DNA of 64,000 nucleotides from Calonectria ilicicola (Eukaryota; Ascomycota; Sordariomycetes; Hypocreales; Nectriaceae), in NCBI GenBank assembly GCA_020809705.1, contig CP085829.1, positions 3,100,001-3,164,000 of the forward strand. The letters are read 5' to 3'. Numbering within the stretch: position 1 is the stretch's first letter; the number at the start of each line of letters is the position of its first letter. Of the stretch, positions 9,734 to 20,900 are shown in pieces. Under the pieces are notes generated by a model. That model made no database searches, was not told the DNA's origin, and was given only the letters and a program-made list of their open reading frames with translations. A program made the position numbers and the translations under genes.

Positions 9734-11426
9734 TCAGCTGTAGATGGATTCGAGGAGATAGATGAAGCCGAAGAGGAGGAACGAGGCAGCACCACCGAGG
9801 GTAACTATAGCAATGTTAGCTTTAGGTTGATTTCTCGTTTGGAAATCTGGCAACACTTACCAACTTTGAGACTGACACGGCCAGCGATGGCACGACCACC
9901 AATGACGGCAATACTGGTGCAAAGAAGATGACCAACACTGGCGCCAAGCGTCACCCACCAGTAGTCTTGTCCAGCAGCCATGGCGACGGTGGCAATCTGA
10001 CTGCGATCACCCCACTCTCCGAGGAATGTCATGATGAAGGTCTGGACCCAGGCAGGGCTCAAAAGCAGCGAGAACAAGTTGGTGGCGCCCTGGAGGAAGT
10101 TGGCGAGTGTACCCTCGTCGTTGGCGGGGCCTCGAACGGGAGACTGCGAGGGTGATCGGGGAGGAGAGGCTAGTCTGTTGCTTGCCCTTGACCTCCTGCT
10201 GTTGAGGCCCATCTCGAGTGTCATAGCATCGACAGAGCCGCCCCTCTTGCGTCCCATCTCCTTCTCCTTTTCGGCCAGCTCCTGCTCGACCTCGTGCATT
10301 TCAGCAGAGACACCTTCGTTGGGATCCATTTCGAGGCCTTCCTTTAGCAGTTTGGCACCAAAGACGAAGAACAAAATGGCGGCGAGGAAGCCGGTCAGAC
10401 GCTTGGAGAGCAGCACTGGGACGGCATGACCCATAACGGCTGAGAGCACCGTCATGACAACCAAGGCACCACCGGCAGCGGTGAAAACAACCATGCGATC
10501 ATGCTTCATGGCCATGAGAGCCGCAACCAGGAAAGTCTTGTCACCAATCTCAGAGAAGATGATCATGGTGAAGGAGAGTACAAAGGAGTGGAATGGCTGA
10601 ATGATGCCATCCTCTTCGTGGCCGTCGCCGACGCTTCCTGTGGAGGAGCTTCCCTTGCTCACATCAAGATGGTTCTTGTTGACAGAATCGGGGACGGGAG
10701 GTGCTTTATCGCCGGGTCTCTCAGGGAGGTCAATTGGCTTCTGAAGGATGGTTAGTGATCTGTAGCAGAAGTGCATGCGAAACAATGAAGCCTTACGTCA
10801 AGACCAGTGTAGTCGGCGCTGGTACCTTTGTCAGAAGGCTTGGCTACCTTGCCGGCGCCGGCGTCAGCCAACTCCTTCTCAGCGCCTCCTCCACTGGCTG
10901 TTTGGATCTTCTCCTCCTCGCTGTGAGGCAAAGGGGGTTGCTCCTTTGGTGGTGGAGGCTGGGTGACAGCCTTCTCGCCGGTTCGGTCCTCCTCTGCTTG
11001 CCGAGCCTTGGATTTCTCAGTCATGCCTCCCTCTAGACCAGTTTTGCCCTGAGCAACCTTGTCTCGGTTCTTATCGAACATGACACCATCATTGGTCTCG
11101 GGGATCTTTTTGCCATCGACAATAGTTGGGTCAAGGGGCCGTCCCTCAAGAGGGGGCAGGGCCTTTTGGCCGCTGCTGGATCCTCCGGTTACGCCATCTG
11201 AATCGACAAAGGGGCCGAGATGGGGCTTTCCATCTTTGCCGTCAACAGGCGCGTCCTTGGTGGGCACTCCCTGACGCTTGTTGCCGTTCGGGGGGAAGAG
11301 AGTGTCGAGGTTATCGGGAGCCGCAGCAGCAACGGGATGCGAGTCTTGAGAGTAGCCCGAGACGGTGGTCGCAAGGGCGGGGAGGAGAAGGAGAAGGAGG
11401 GACGAGTGAACAGATTGGATCTTCAT
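9734..11426 (-). CDS. GDT1: GDT1/TMEM165-family (UPF0016) Golgi Ca2+/Mn2+ transporter, three exons
   Basis: Exons 11426-10797, 10740-9861 and 9804-9734 join to 526 residues. Residues 1-24 form a signal peptide (Leu-rich core, then TTVSG). A long polar Pro/Gly/Lys-rich segment (25-255) follows, likely lumenal. Then come two homologous membrane halves, each with the family signature E-x-G-D-[KR]-[ST]: EIGDKT at 274-279 and EWGDRS at 452-457. A charged Ser/Arg-rich linker (about 350-415) joins them, and the last helix (LLFGFIYLLE) is supplied only by exon 3. The family exchanges Ca2+ or Mn2+ for H+ in Golgi or vacuolar membranes for ion homeostasis and glycosylation; role here by homology. Both introns have GTAAG donors and CTAAC or GCTAAC branch sites. 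Without splicing, the frame would end in a short unrelated tail after Val503. The N-terminal extension is longer than in yeast Gdt1. It is the last gene before the AT-rich desert. Confidence 0.93.
9805..9860 (-). other. Intron 2 of the GDT1-type gene
   Basis: 56-base intron in phase 1. Donor GTAAGT begins at 9860; AGCTAAC branch site and CTATAG acceptor end at 9805. Splicing adds the last membrane segment of the family (VTLGGAASFLLFGF) and a stop at 9736-9734. Confidence 0.9.
10741..10796 (-). other. Intron 1 of the GDT1-type gene
   Basis: 56-base intron in phase 0. Donor GTAAGG begins at 10796; branch site CACTAAC and acceptor TTCAG end at 10741. Splicing joins ...YTGLD to KPIDLPERP and keeps the frame into the first transporter half. 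An upstream CTACAG could also serve as acceptor but lies before the branch site. Confidence 0.88.
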
Positions 11427-12432
11427 GATGGCGGATTGATCTGCAACGCAGACAAAGGTCGTGGATGATGAAAAGGAGGGATCAGCAAGCTGCGAAAACC
11501 TGCCAGATGCGGTCGCGCCCGCCAGAAGAAAGGTCGAATGGGTGTGGAGAATCGAGCAGCGGTCGCGTGCGTAGAGGAGAGGAGCTGTTGTTCAAATATT
11601 ATGTCGAGGAGGCGGATGGCGAGTAGTGCAAGGGCCGCCGGGATGGGGAGAAGGCCGGTGGCTACGGTCGCCAGAGAATGGAGCACGGCGCAAAATAAAA
11701 TCGGGGGGAGAAAACAGGTGAACAAAGCGCGATACTCTACTATAGCGAAACGTGTTGGCTTACGACGCCAGGACCGAGTCGAGACAAGACGAGACAAGAG
11801 GAGACGAGACAGACACGAGGAGAGAGGGCCGCGGATGAGATTGGGTCGCTTGGGATTGGACTGGTCCTTGGACGGGTGGATTATTTTTAGGGGCAAGTCC
11901 ACACGTCCTCCACCATCTGCCGACCGACCGTAGGGATCTCCGAATTCCCCGTACAGCGGCCGGCGGCCTCGAATAATTAATTAATTAAAGTACATGATGG
12001 CTGATTTTAAGCTATTCCAGAAGCACAGAGCCAATTACCACAATTCGAGCCCAGTGAGATGCCATCAATGCAATCCGCTTTCACGATCCCGCCGTTGCCT
12101 CTGGAGAAGAAAGGAAAAAATAAGGGGCCCAACCGCGACAACTCAATCTACACGTTCCCCTTCCCAAGATCGACAAGAAACAAGGAGGCTCAGTGACTGC
12201 CACACTGTGGCGGCGTGGCAACGTGGCTGTGGCTTACACAGCATTGACGCCACAATACCGGCCTTCCCAACGTGAGCAATCGAGACCTGGGAATGGTACC
12301 TGGGAGAAACTTAAATGATATTAGTGTGAGATAAGTCTATTATTGGCCTGTCTTACTTTATTTTCTATCTGTGAGACCCGGTGTGTGTATTACAATGAAG
12401 GTAATAAAAGATAACTTGAAGATTTACTTAAC
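11427..12432. other. Promoter side of GDT1-type gene and edge of euchromatin
   Basis: About 1 kb of normal base composition upstream of the GDT1-type start. It has purine-rich stretches (11770-11830) and a short AATTAATT run (about 11972-11988). Frames on both strands (for example the 159-codon minus frame to 11902) show no domain. Composition drops abruptly after about 12.3 kb. The first recognisable retroelement base is about 12433. Confidence 0.5.
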
Positions 12433-12606
12433 TATAAGGGTCATTGACCAGGGTGATCTTGAGAGTTGTAGAACAGATTGTATTGTGGTATGTAGACTTT
12501 AATTTAGCAAGTATTCCTCGATCACTCACCGAAATTCTTTAATAAATTAAGTAGATTATATATTACTTCTAGCTATAGCGGCGCTAGGATTCTAATTATT
12601 CTTATA
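12433..12606 (-). repeat. Left LTR of element 1 (3' LTR in element sense)
   Basis: 174 bases matching 19540-19713 without gaps. It starts TATAAGGG (from TGTAAGGG by G to A) and ends CTTATA where the partner has CTTACA. This copy keeps more G and C near its left end, next to gene space. Confidence 0.75.
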
Positions 12607-13858
12607 ATTATCTCTTTTTTTTAATATTTGATTTTTAAATGTTTATTAGTGGTTTTTTTATTTTAAATGATTTTATATATTTATAATTATTATTATATAT
12701 TATTATATATTATTATTTATTATTTATATAATATATATTATTTATTATTTATTATATATATAATATATATTTAATAAATAATTATTATAAGAATTTTATT
12801 TTTAATAAAATATATATTATAATATATTTATTATTTTTCTTATTTTATATTTATTTATAATTTTTTTATATAAATAATATTTTTTATTTTATTTATTATA
12901 TATATATATATATATTTATTTTTTTATTATTATCTTATTTTTCTATTTTTTATTAAATACTTTTTAAATCTTTATAATATTATTTCTTTTTTATTTTTTT
13001 ATAATATTTACTTATTATAAGTAATTTATTAATTAAATATTTATTAAATAATTATTAAATAATTATTCTTATTTTTATTATATTATATAAAAATATAATA
13101 ATCTTTTTTTATTTATTATTAAAAATCTATTAATATTTATTATATTTATTATAAAAAAATTAATTAATTTTATAATATAATATATTTACTTTTATTAAAT
13201 ATTTTATATATAATTATTATTAATTTAATTAGATTTTCTAAAAGCTTATTAATATTATAATTTAATATTAGAATTTTTTAATTAAATTTAATATATATAA
13301 TATTATTAAATATAATAAAAATAATAATAATATTTTTAAACCCTTAATAAATATTAATTATTAATATCTTAATTAAATTATATATATTATTATTAATTCT
13401 TAATATTATATTAAAAATAATATTAAAAATATAATTAATATTTATAAAATATTTAATAAATAATTATTTTTATATTTATTATAAAAAATTATTATTTAAT
13501 ATAAATTAATAATATTAAATTTTTAAATTTAAATAAATATTTTTATTTTATATTTAATAAATATTTTATTAATTTATTATAATATAATTTTATTTTTATT
13601 AATATTAAAAATTTATATTTTTATTTAATTTTTATTATCTTTTTTTATATTTATAATAATAATATTATTATAATTATTAAATATTTATTAAATACTTTTA
13701 ATTAAATTAAATTTACTTATATTCTTAATATTATAAAAGATTCCTTATTTTAATTTATTATTATATAAAAATATAAAATCTTATATACTTTAACTACTAC
13801 TATAAATTATTATAGCCCTATTTATACTATTAAGTACACTAAGAAATCTCCTATTTAA

Positions 13859-14056
13859 CAAGAAGCAGTCAGTATATCTTTACACTATATTCAGGAGAAG
13901 GAGAAGTCTAAGATTGCAGAGTCTATTGCCTCTAAGGCCAAGTTTAAGCCTACACTTAATAATATGCCTCTGCTGCCTGCTAGCTATGGTTATAGTGGAT
14001 GTGGTGGTTGTTCTTGTGGTTGTTCTTGTGATTGTAGTTATGGTGTCTTTTCCTAG
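13859..14056 (+). pseudogene. Low-RIP open frame ending in a Cys/Gly-rich tail
   Basis: Inside the desert a 200-base patch of near-normal composition keeps 65 codons open on the plus strand, closed by TAG at 14054-14056. The peptide has a charged helix-like part (QEKEKSKIAES) followed by PTLNNMPLLPAS and a tail with CGGCSCGCSCDC, resembling metal-binding Cys clusters. The same frame can be read upstream through one TAA (13856) for about 18 more codons. It lies inside element 1 but on the opposite strand to its pol. I do not recognise it. It may be the 3' end of a captured or interrupted host gene; no start codon context is convincing. Confidence 0.4.
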
Positions 14057-15179
14057 GTATCTATTTATTAAGTTATTGTTAAGTTTTTACTAAATGCCTT
14101 TTAATTATTATTTTAGTAATTTATATATATATTTATATTTATAAATATATTAATTAATAATTATTTTATTAATTATTTATTATATTTTTATTATATTTTT
14201 TATTTTATATTATTATTTTATTTTATATATATATATTTATATTATTTATAAAATATTTTATAAATATTTAATAAATTCTTATATATTATATTCTATTAGC
14301 TAGCTTATTTATTTAATTTAATAAAATAATTATTCTTTATCTTCCTTATAATTTATAATTTCCTTTATTTTTTACTTTTTCTCTTTTTTCTTTAATTTAA
14401 AGAAAGTAATTATACTTTTATTATTTATTTATTAAAATTATAATTATAGTTTTAATAGTAAGATTAAGAATATATTATATATATATTAATATTACTCTAA
14501 TAAATATATTTTATATATTTATTTTTTAATTTTTTTTTAATTATTATTTTAATAAATTATAATATTAATTTCTTATTTTTAAAATAAAAATATTTAATTA
14601 ATAATTTAATAATATTTTTTAATTTATATTTCTTAATTTAATAATATTAATTATAATATTTAGATTATATTTTTATAATAAATTATTAATATTTTTAAAT
14701 TTATTTTTATATTTAATAAAAAGTTATTAAATATTTATTAACTTCTTATACTTTAGCTTTAATATATTTAAAAATATAAACTATTATTTTAAAATAATAC
14801 TTATAAAATATTTATATTAAAGAAACTTTAATAATATTATATATATTATTATTATATATAAATTTTACTTTAAGTAATTAAACTATTTATTAATTTAATA
14901 AACTTTCTATATATATTTAAAAATATTTTTCTAATATCTAATAAATTTATTTTATTTAATTATTTATTTATAAATAATATATAATAAATAATTAATAAAT
15001 AATTACTTATTTTTTTATAAGTTTAGTTTAAAATTTATTAATAATTAATTTATTTTTATTATTTATAATTTCTTCTAATATTTTAAATTTATATTTAATA
15101 TTTTTATAAAAGATTTATATAAACTAGATTATATTAAATATTTTCCTTATTAATAAAAAGATTATATATTTAATTATAT

Positions 15180-17340
15180 AATATATAATAATTAAGATTA
15201 TATTATATTCTTTACTATCTACTTAAATATTACTTAATAACCTTATAATAAAATCTATATTAATTTCTTAAAATAAGTATACTAGTAGAAGAAGTAGCTA
15301 TAACTACCTATATAACTTATATCTCAGCAAGCACTCGCCTTAATATACCTAATATCTTATTATATAATCTTTAATATTATTAATTATATCTTTCTAATAG
15401 AACTTATTATTAATTAACTTAAGTATCTTATATGCCTCTATATACCCTAATCTTAGGTTATTATAGTACCTTCTTAGGATTTCTTTTTTTATAATATATT
15501 AATCTAGGATTATTAATCTTTTTTTATAAAAAAAATTTTTATTTATTAAGATAATACTTTTTTTATTTATTAATTACTTTATAAACTTTTTTTACTTTTT
15601 ATTAATAATATTAATTATTAATTTATAATTTTTTAATTAAATCTTTTAACTTATATAAAAATTATAATAAAAATATTATTTTATTTTATATAAATTCCTT
15701 TATAATAAAATATAAAATATATTAATTTAGGTTAATAATTCTAGCTTTAAGTAAGTTCTTATAGCTCTTTATAACTATTTCTTATTAAATATTATTTAAA
15801 TATTTATTAATATAATTTGCTATTTTTTTAACTTATATTATAATTATAAAGATATATATTATATATTATATTAGATTAGGAAGTCCTAAGGCCTAACTTT
15901 AATCTAAAGGTAAGAAAATCTCTCTTAAATTAGTTTAAGTAATTTATATATATGTCTAAATACTCTTATACTTTTTCTTAAGATTAATAATTATTTATTA
16001 TATATTTAATAATAATTTATTAATTAATATTAATTTTTTTATTAAAATAAATAATATATTATAATAGGTTATTTTACTTAATATATAATTAGATCTTTTA
16101 AAGAGTTTATTAATAAGGTTTATTTTTCTTAATTTATATTTAATATTAAAATTAAATAGTATAAGTTTATATACTTAATAAATAAGCCTTCTTTAAAAGT
16201 CTTATATAAAAGTAGATATTACTTTTATTAAAGTAATATAATCTATTAATAATATAAATTTATTAATTAATCTTAATAAATAATAATTTTAATATTTTAA
16301 GCTTTTTATAATAATTAAAAGTTTTTATTAATTTATAATTTAATATTATTTTATATTTATAAACTTTTATAATTAATAAATAATTAATTATTATTAATTT
16401 ATTTATAATTAAAATAATATATTTAAAATAATTTTAATTAATATATTTATCTTTATATATATAAGTAATTTAGGATTCTAATATTAAAGAATAATTATTA
16501 AGTAAAAGATATATTAAAGCTTTTTTAATACTTTTTATACCTTTAAAAATTATATAAATTCTTTTATTTTATAATCTTTTTTATTATCTTTAAATAAGAT
16601 TATAATAGGCTTTATAATTTTTAAATATTTTAAAATAAACTTCCTATAAAAGTTATAAAAACTTAAAAAGATTTATATTTCTTTAAAATTAATTAGTATA
16701 AGTTATTTAATAATTATTTAAACTTATATTAGATTTATTTTAATTTTCTCTTATATAATAATATAGCCTAGGAACTTAATCTCCTATTAGTAAAAGGTAT
16801 ATTTAGATAGCTTAGTATATAGCTAAGCTGCTTATAGCTTTTATAGAATCTTTTTAATATCTTATATATATTAGTCTTAGTTTTAAAAGTAAATAATAAT
16901 ATTATTTAAGTATATAATATAATATATATCTAATAATTTAATAAATATTTAATAAATGTATACTTAGAAAGTAATAGATATATTAATAAGCCTAAATAGT
17001 ATTATTATATATTAAAAATGGTTATATTATATATAGAAAGTAGGATTTTAATAGTTAATGGGTTTAATATTAATATAATAATATATATTTTAAAAATCTA
17101 TTTTAATAATTTATTTTACTTTTATAAAATAATTTAATAAATTATTAATTAGTAATAAAAGATAATAATTCTTAATTATTATTATATTTAGCTTTTTATA
17201 ATTAATATATAATCTTAAGATATTATCTTTCTTAAATATAAAAAGAATTAATACTTTTATTTTATTAATTAAAAATTTTATTTAATTATTTATTATATTC
17301 TTTATAATATAATTCTATAATACCTTTTATTATTTCCTAT
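15180..17340 (-). pseudogene. Gypsy pol relic of element 1 (reverse transcriptase, RNase H, integrase)
   Basis: Read on the minus strand with RIP stops, the region near 16.89-16.91 kb shows YLNNIIIYF, the RIP form of the reverse transcriptase active site YLDD (GA to AA). FLGYIII follows near 16.77 kb. Further along, near 15.24-15.48 kb, the integrase zinc-binding region and the start of the catalytic core are seen as KLINNKFY and then INIDFI. Stops are TAA or TAG where Gln or Trp codons are expected. The reading is a fossil: no frame is intact. Order and spacing fit Ty3/gypsy (RT before integrase) rather than copia. Confidence 0.75.
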
Positions 17341-19539
17341 TAATAAAATAGATTAATCTATATAGTAGCTTTTTTCTTTTTAAAAATTAATAATATATTC
17401 TACTTTTTTAATATAAATAATTTCTTTATAATTTCCTTATTAAATATTTATATATTATTTTTTAATTTTATAAATAATATAACTTCTTCTTTTTAAACTT
17501 TCTTACTAAGGGTAACTATTAGCTATTTATTTAATATAAGTATACTATAAATATATATTACTTAGGCTTACTTATTATTCTTTATTAATTCTTTTATAAA
17601 AGATTTTATATTTATAATAAAAATTAGTTTATAATTCTATAAGTAAGTTTTTATATTTATAATAATATCCTTCTTATCTATTAATCTAGTAAATAATAGA
17701 ATATTACTAGCTCCATTAGATCTAATAGCTTTAATAAATACTTACTAAATCTTCTATAAAAATCCTCTAAAGTTAATTAGAAAGAAGATTAGCTAATAAA
17801 CTTGCCCTAAAAGCTTTTTAGTTCTATTATAGCTTATAAGACTTAATGCCTTCTAATTAGCTACCTCTTTAAGCCCTAGCCTAGCTATTAGCCTTATATT
17901 AATAAAATTAACTTATATACCTATATTTATATTTACTTTAATTATTTTTTTATTAAATATTTAAAGAATAATTATTTTATTTTTAATAATATTCCTTATA
18001 AGGATTATTTTTAATTTTAATATTAAAGTATTAAATTTAATCTTTATACTTTCTTATTTTCTAAAAAATCTAATTTTTTAATTTTAATATTAATAGCTTA
18101 TATTTATATTTTTAATTATATTAATTTAATTAAGGATTATTTTATATTTTATTAAAATTAATTATATTTAAGATTAAAATAATTCTACTTATTATTACTA
18201 AAATATTATATAATAAAATAACTTCTTATTAAACCCTCTTTAAATATTTATTATTAATAAGTATTTAAAATAAAAAAGTTTTAAGATCTTTTACTTTAAA
18301 ATCTTTCTTTAAATTCTTAATTTTATATATATCTATCTTTTAAATACTTATAATATTAATTTAAAAATTAGAACTTTTTTATACTTTCTTAAATTACTTT
18401 TAAATATAATCTTTTATTTTAATTATTTTTTAATTATTTAATATTATTATATATATAAAATTATAATTATTCTATCTTATAAGCTACTTTCTTAACTTTT
18501 TATAATAAGATCTATAATTACCTTATTTCCTTCTTTAGATCCTTATTTAGCTTATAATAATACTAGTAGGCTAAGTTAGATCTATCTTCTAAATCTTAGG
18601 TACCTAGAGATATATAAATAGTACTTTATATATTAAAATAATTTATTAATAATTATTTATTACTTTATTATAGATCTAGAAGGTTATTTTTTAATTATAT
18701 TTTTTAGGACTTTAAGTTAATATATTTTTTATAAATAAAATTTAGAAAATCTTACTAAAAAAGATTATTAAAACTTATAATATGATTTTTTTATTAGATT
18801 TATAGATAGTAAAAGAATTTAATTATAGCTTATTTAATCTTTTATAAATTTAAGTAATTTTTTTATAAATTATTTCTTAATTTTATTATATATATTTAAT
18901 TATTAATTTATATATTAATTATATTATCCTAAAAAATAATATAATTATAGATTAATAGCTTATTTTAATCTTTCTTTAATATATAATATAATTAATTTAT
19001 TATTTTTTATAATATTTTTATTTAAATTATTTATTATTAAATTATAATTTATAATAAAATTTAAAATCTTTTTTCTTTTATTATATATTCTTTATATAAA
19101 GTAAATAATAAATAATTATTATATTTTATAAATCTATATAATATATTCACTCTCTTTAAGCTTTCTTACTTTAATCTTTCTATTAAGAAAAACCTAAAGC
19201 TATAAGGTTTATACCCTAAATTTAAAATATAATTATTTAATATATATTTATATTACTACTTACTTAATTCTTTAAGCCTTTACTTTATATTTAAATCTAA
19301 TACTTTTATTTATTATTTATTTTATATTTATTTATTAATAAAAATTAAAAACTTAATTATTAAAATTAATTAATCTTTTATAATACTTAAATATTTTAAT
19401 AAAATATAGATTTTTTAAAATAATTTAAATATTATATTTATATATAATATATTTAAAAAATATTTATTATAATTATTTATAATTTATATATTTATAATAA
19501 TTATATTAATTACCTAAAAAAATATAAAAATTAAAAAAT

Positions 19540-19713
19540 TATAAAGATTATTAATTAAGATAATTTTAAGAATTATAAAATAGATTATATTATAATATAT
19601 AAACTTTAACTTAATAAGTATTTCTCAATCATTTACCAAAATTCTCTAATAGATTAAGTAGGTTGTATACTACTTCTAGCCATAATGGCGCTAGGATCCT
19701 AATTGTCCTTACA
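19540..19713 (-). repeat. Right LTR of element 1 (5' LTR in element sense)
   Basis: Ungapped partner of 12433-12606. Its right end is well preserved (GGCGCTAGGATCC through CTTACA), while its left, inner end is strongly converted to A/T. Element 2 sequence begins immediately after CTTACA. Confidence 0.75.
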
Positions 19714-19899
19714 TTTATAATGATTTTATCCTTTTATATTCTAGTGATATGTTTCTATATTCTTTATATGAATATTCTAAAAGATACTTATTTTAAATGG
19801 TCTTTTTTTATTATCTTAAATAGTTATTTATTAGTTTTTGTTTTTTCTATATTATAATTATTATATCTGCTGATTATATTTACTTAATTATTTTCTATT

Positions 19900-20900
19900 T
19901 CCTTTTTATAGATAATATAATAGTTAAATTTGGATAGATATTTGGTATATCTTAGTTATTATTTATTAAGTTATTAGATTATAATGAAATATATAATATT
20001 CTTATAGTCTATATATATTATAATCTTATATTTACTTTTTAATAAATAGTATTAAAATTTCTTAAAAGTATTAATTATAATAAGGAATTCTTTATTATAT
20101 ACTAAATAATTTAATTTTACTTTATATAATTTATATAAATAAAATATAATAAAGTATAGCTTTCTTTTATTATCTCTTTATTCTATTTATATTTCTAATA
20201 TATAATTTAAGAAGTTTATTTTAAATTTAATAGGTTTATTAAGGTTAAAGATAGCTAGTATTGGTTCTTTTAAGATAGTATTATATATTTCCTTAAATAC
20301 TTCTTAAGTATTTAGTTTTTAAAGGAAAGGTTTTTCTTTTTTATTAAATTCTATTAATAAAGTAATAATTTTTCTAAAATCCTTAATAAATTTTTAATAA
20401 TAATTAGTAAATCTTAAAAAGGATTATATATTTTTTAGATTTTTTAGTTTTAGTTATTCTTGTATTATTATAATTTTCTTTAGGTTTATATGGATTTTAT
20501 TATAGAAGATAATATATTTTAAAAATTTTATTTCTATAATATAGAATTTGCTTTTTCTAATTCTATTAATAGATTTATATTTTTAAGTAATTTTAGTATT
20601 TTATAGATATATTCTGTATATTCTTTTTTATTATTAAAGAAGATTAGGATATTATTTAGGTAATATATAATAAATATATTTAAATATTCTTTTAGTATAT
20701 AGTTTATTATTTATTAGAATAATATAGGTATATTAGTAAGTTTAAATAATATAATTAAATATTTAAAAAGTTTAAACTTTATTCTAAAGGCTATTTTCTA
20801 TTTGCTTTCTAGTTTAATATAAATTAAGTTGTAGGCTTTTTTAAGATTGAGGGCTATGAAGATTTTTTTTTAAAAAATTTATTTTTTATTTTATTAATTA
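19900..20900 (-). pseudogene. Reverse transcriptase and RNase H relic of element 2
   Basis: On the minus strand the region shows KKAYNLIYIK, KLFKYLIILFKLTNIP and then YYLNNILIFF (20647-20672), the mutated YLDD box, followed by HVHK-like KEYTEYIYKIL. After it, RNase H marks appear as LNYLVYNKEFLIIINTFKKF and YKIIIYIDYKNI near 20.1 kb. The pattern of lost Asp (GA to AA) and Gln/Trp stops is that of RIP. Confidence 0.8.

Larger units (their letters stand above)
12433..19713 (-). mobile_element. Element 1: RIP-degraded Ty3/gypsy retrotransposon
   Basis: Two copies of a 174-base sequence bound about 7.3 kb. The copies align without gaps and differ essentially by C/T and G/A changes. Between them, on the minus strand, are relics in the order expected for Ty3/gypsy pol (reverse transcriptase near 16.7-17.1 kb, integrase near 15.2-15.5 kb). 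Termini read TGTAAGG-like and CTTACA, the left one with G to A. No target duplication is found: the left flank is gene-side sequence (TTAAC) and the right flank is inside element 2 (TTTAT). This suggests a rearrangement or deletion at one edge. Confidence 0.75.

Noticed and set aside
11423..11902. 159-codon minus frame upstream of the GDT1-type gene
   Set aside because: It has no domain, covers the promoter/leader, and overlaps the true start in another frame.
12370..12432. TGTGAGACCCGG as the left LTR start of element 1
   Set aside because: This stretch has no counterpart before the right copy; homology begins only at about 12430-12433.
12640..13700. Tandem or satellite repeat in the TA-rich stretch
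   Set aside because: Only low-complexity ATT/TTA patterns; no constant period could be seen by eye.
19663..19857. 64-codon plus-strand frame
   Set aside because: It spans the end of element 1's LTR and runs into element 2; hydrophobic codons follow from T-rich DNA.
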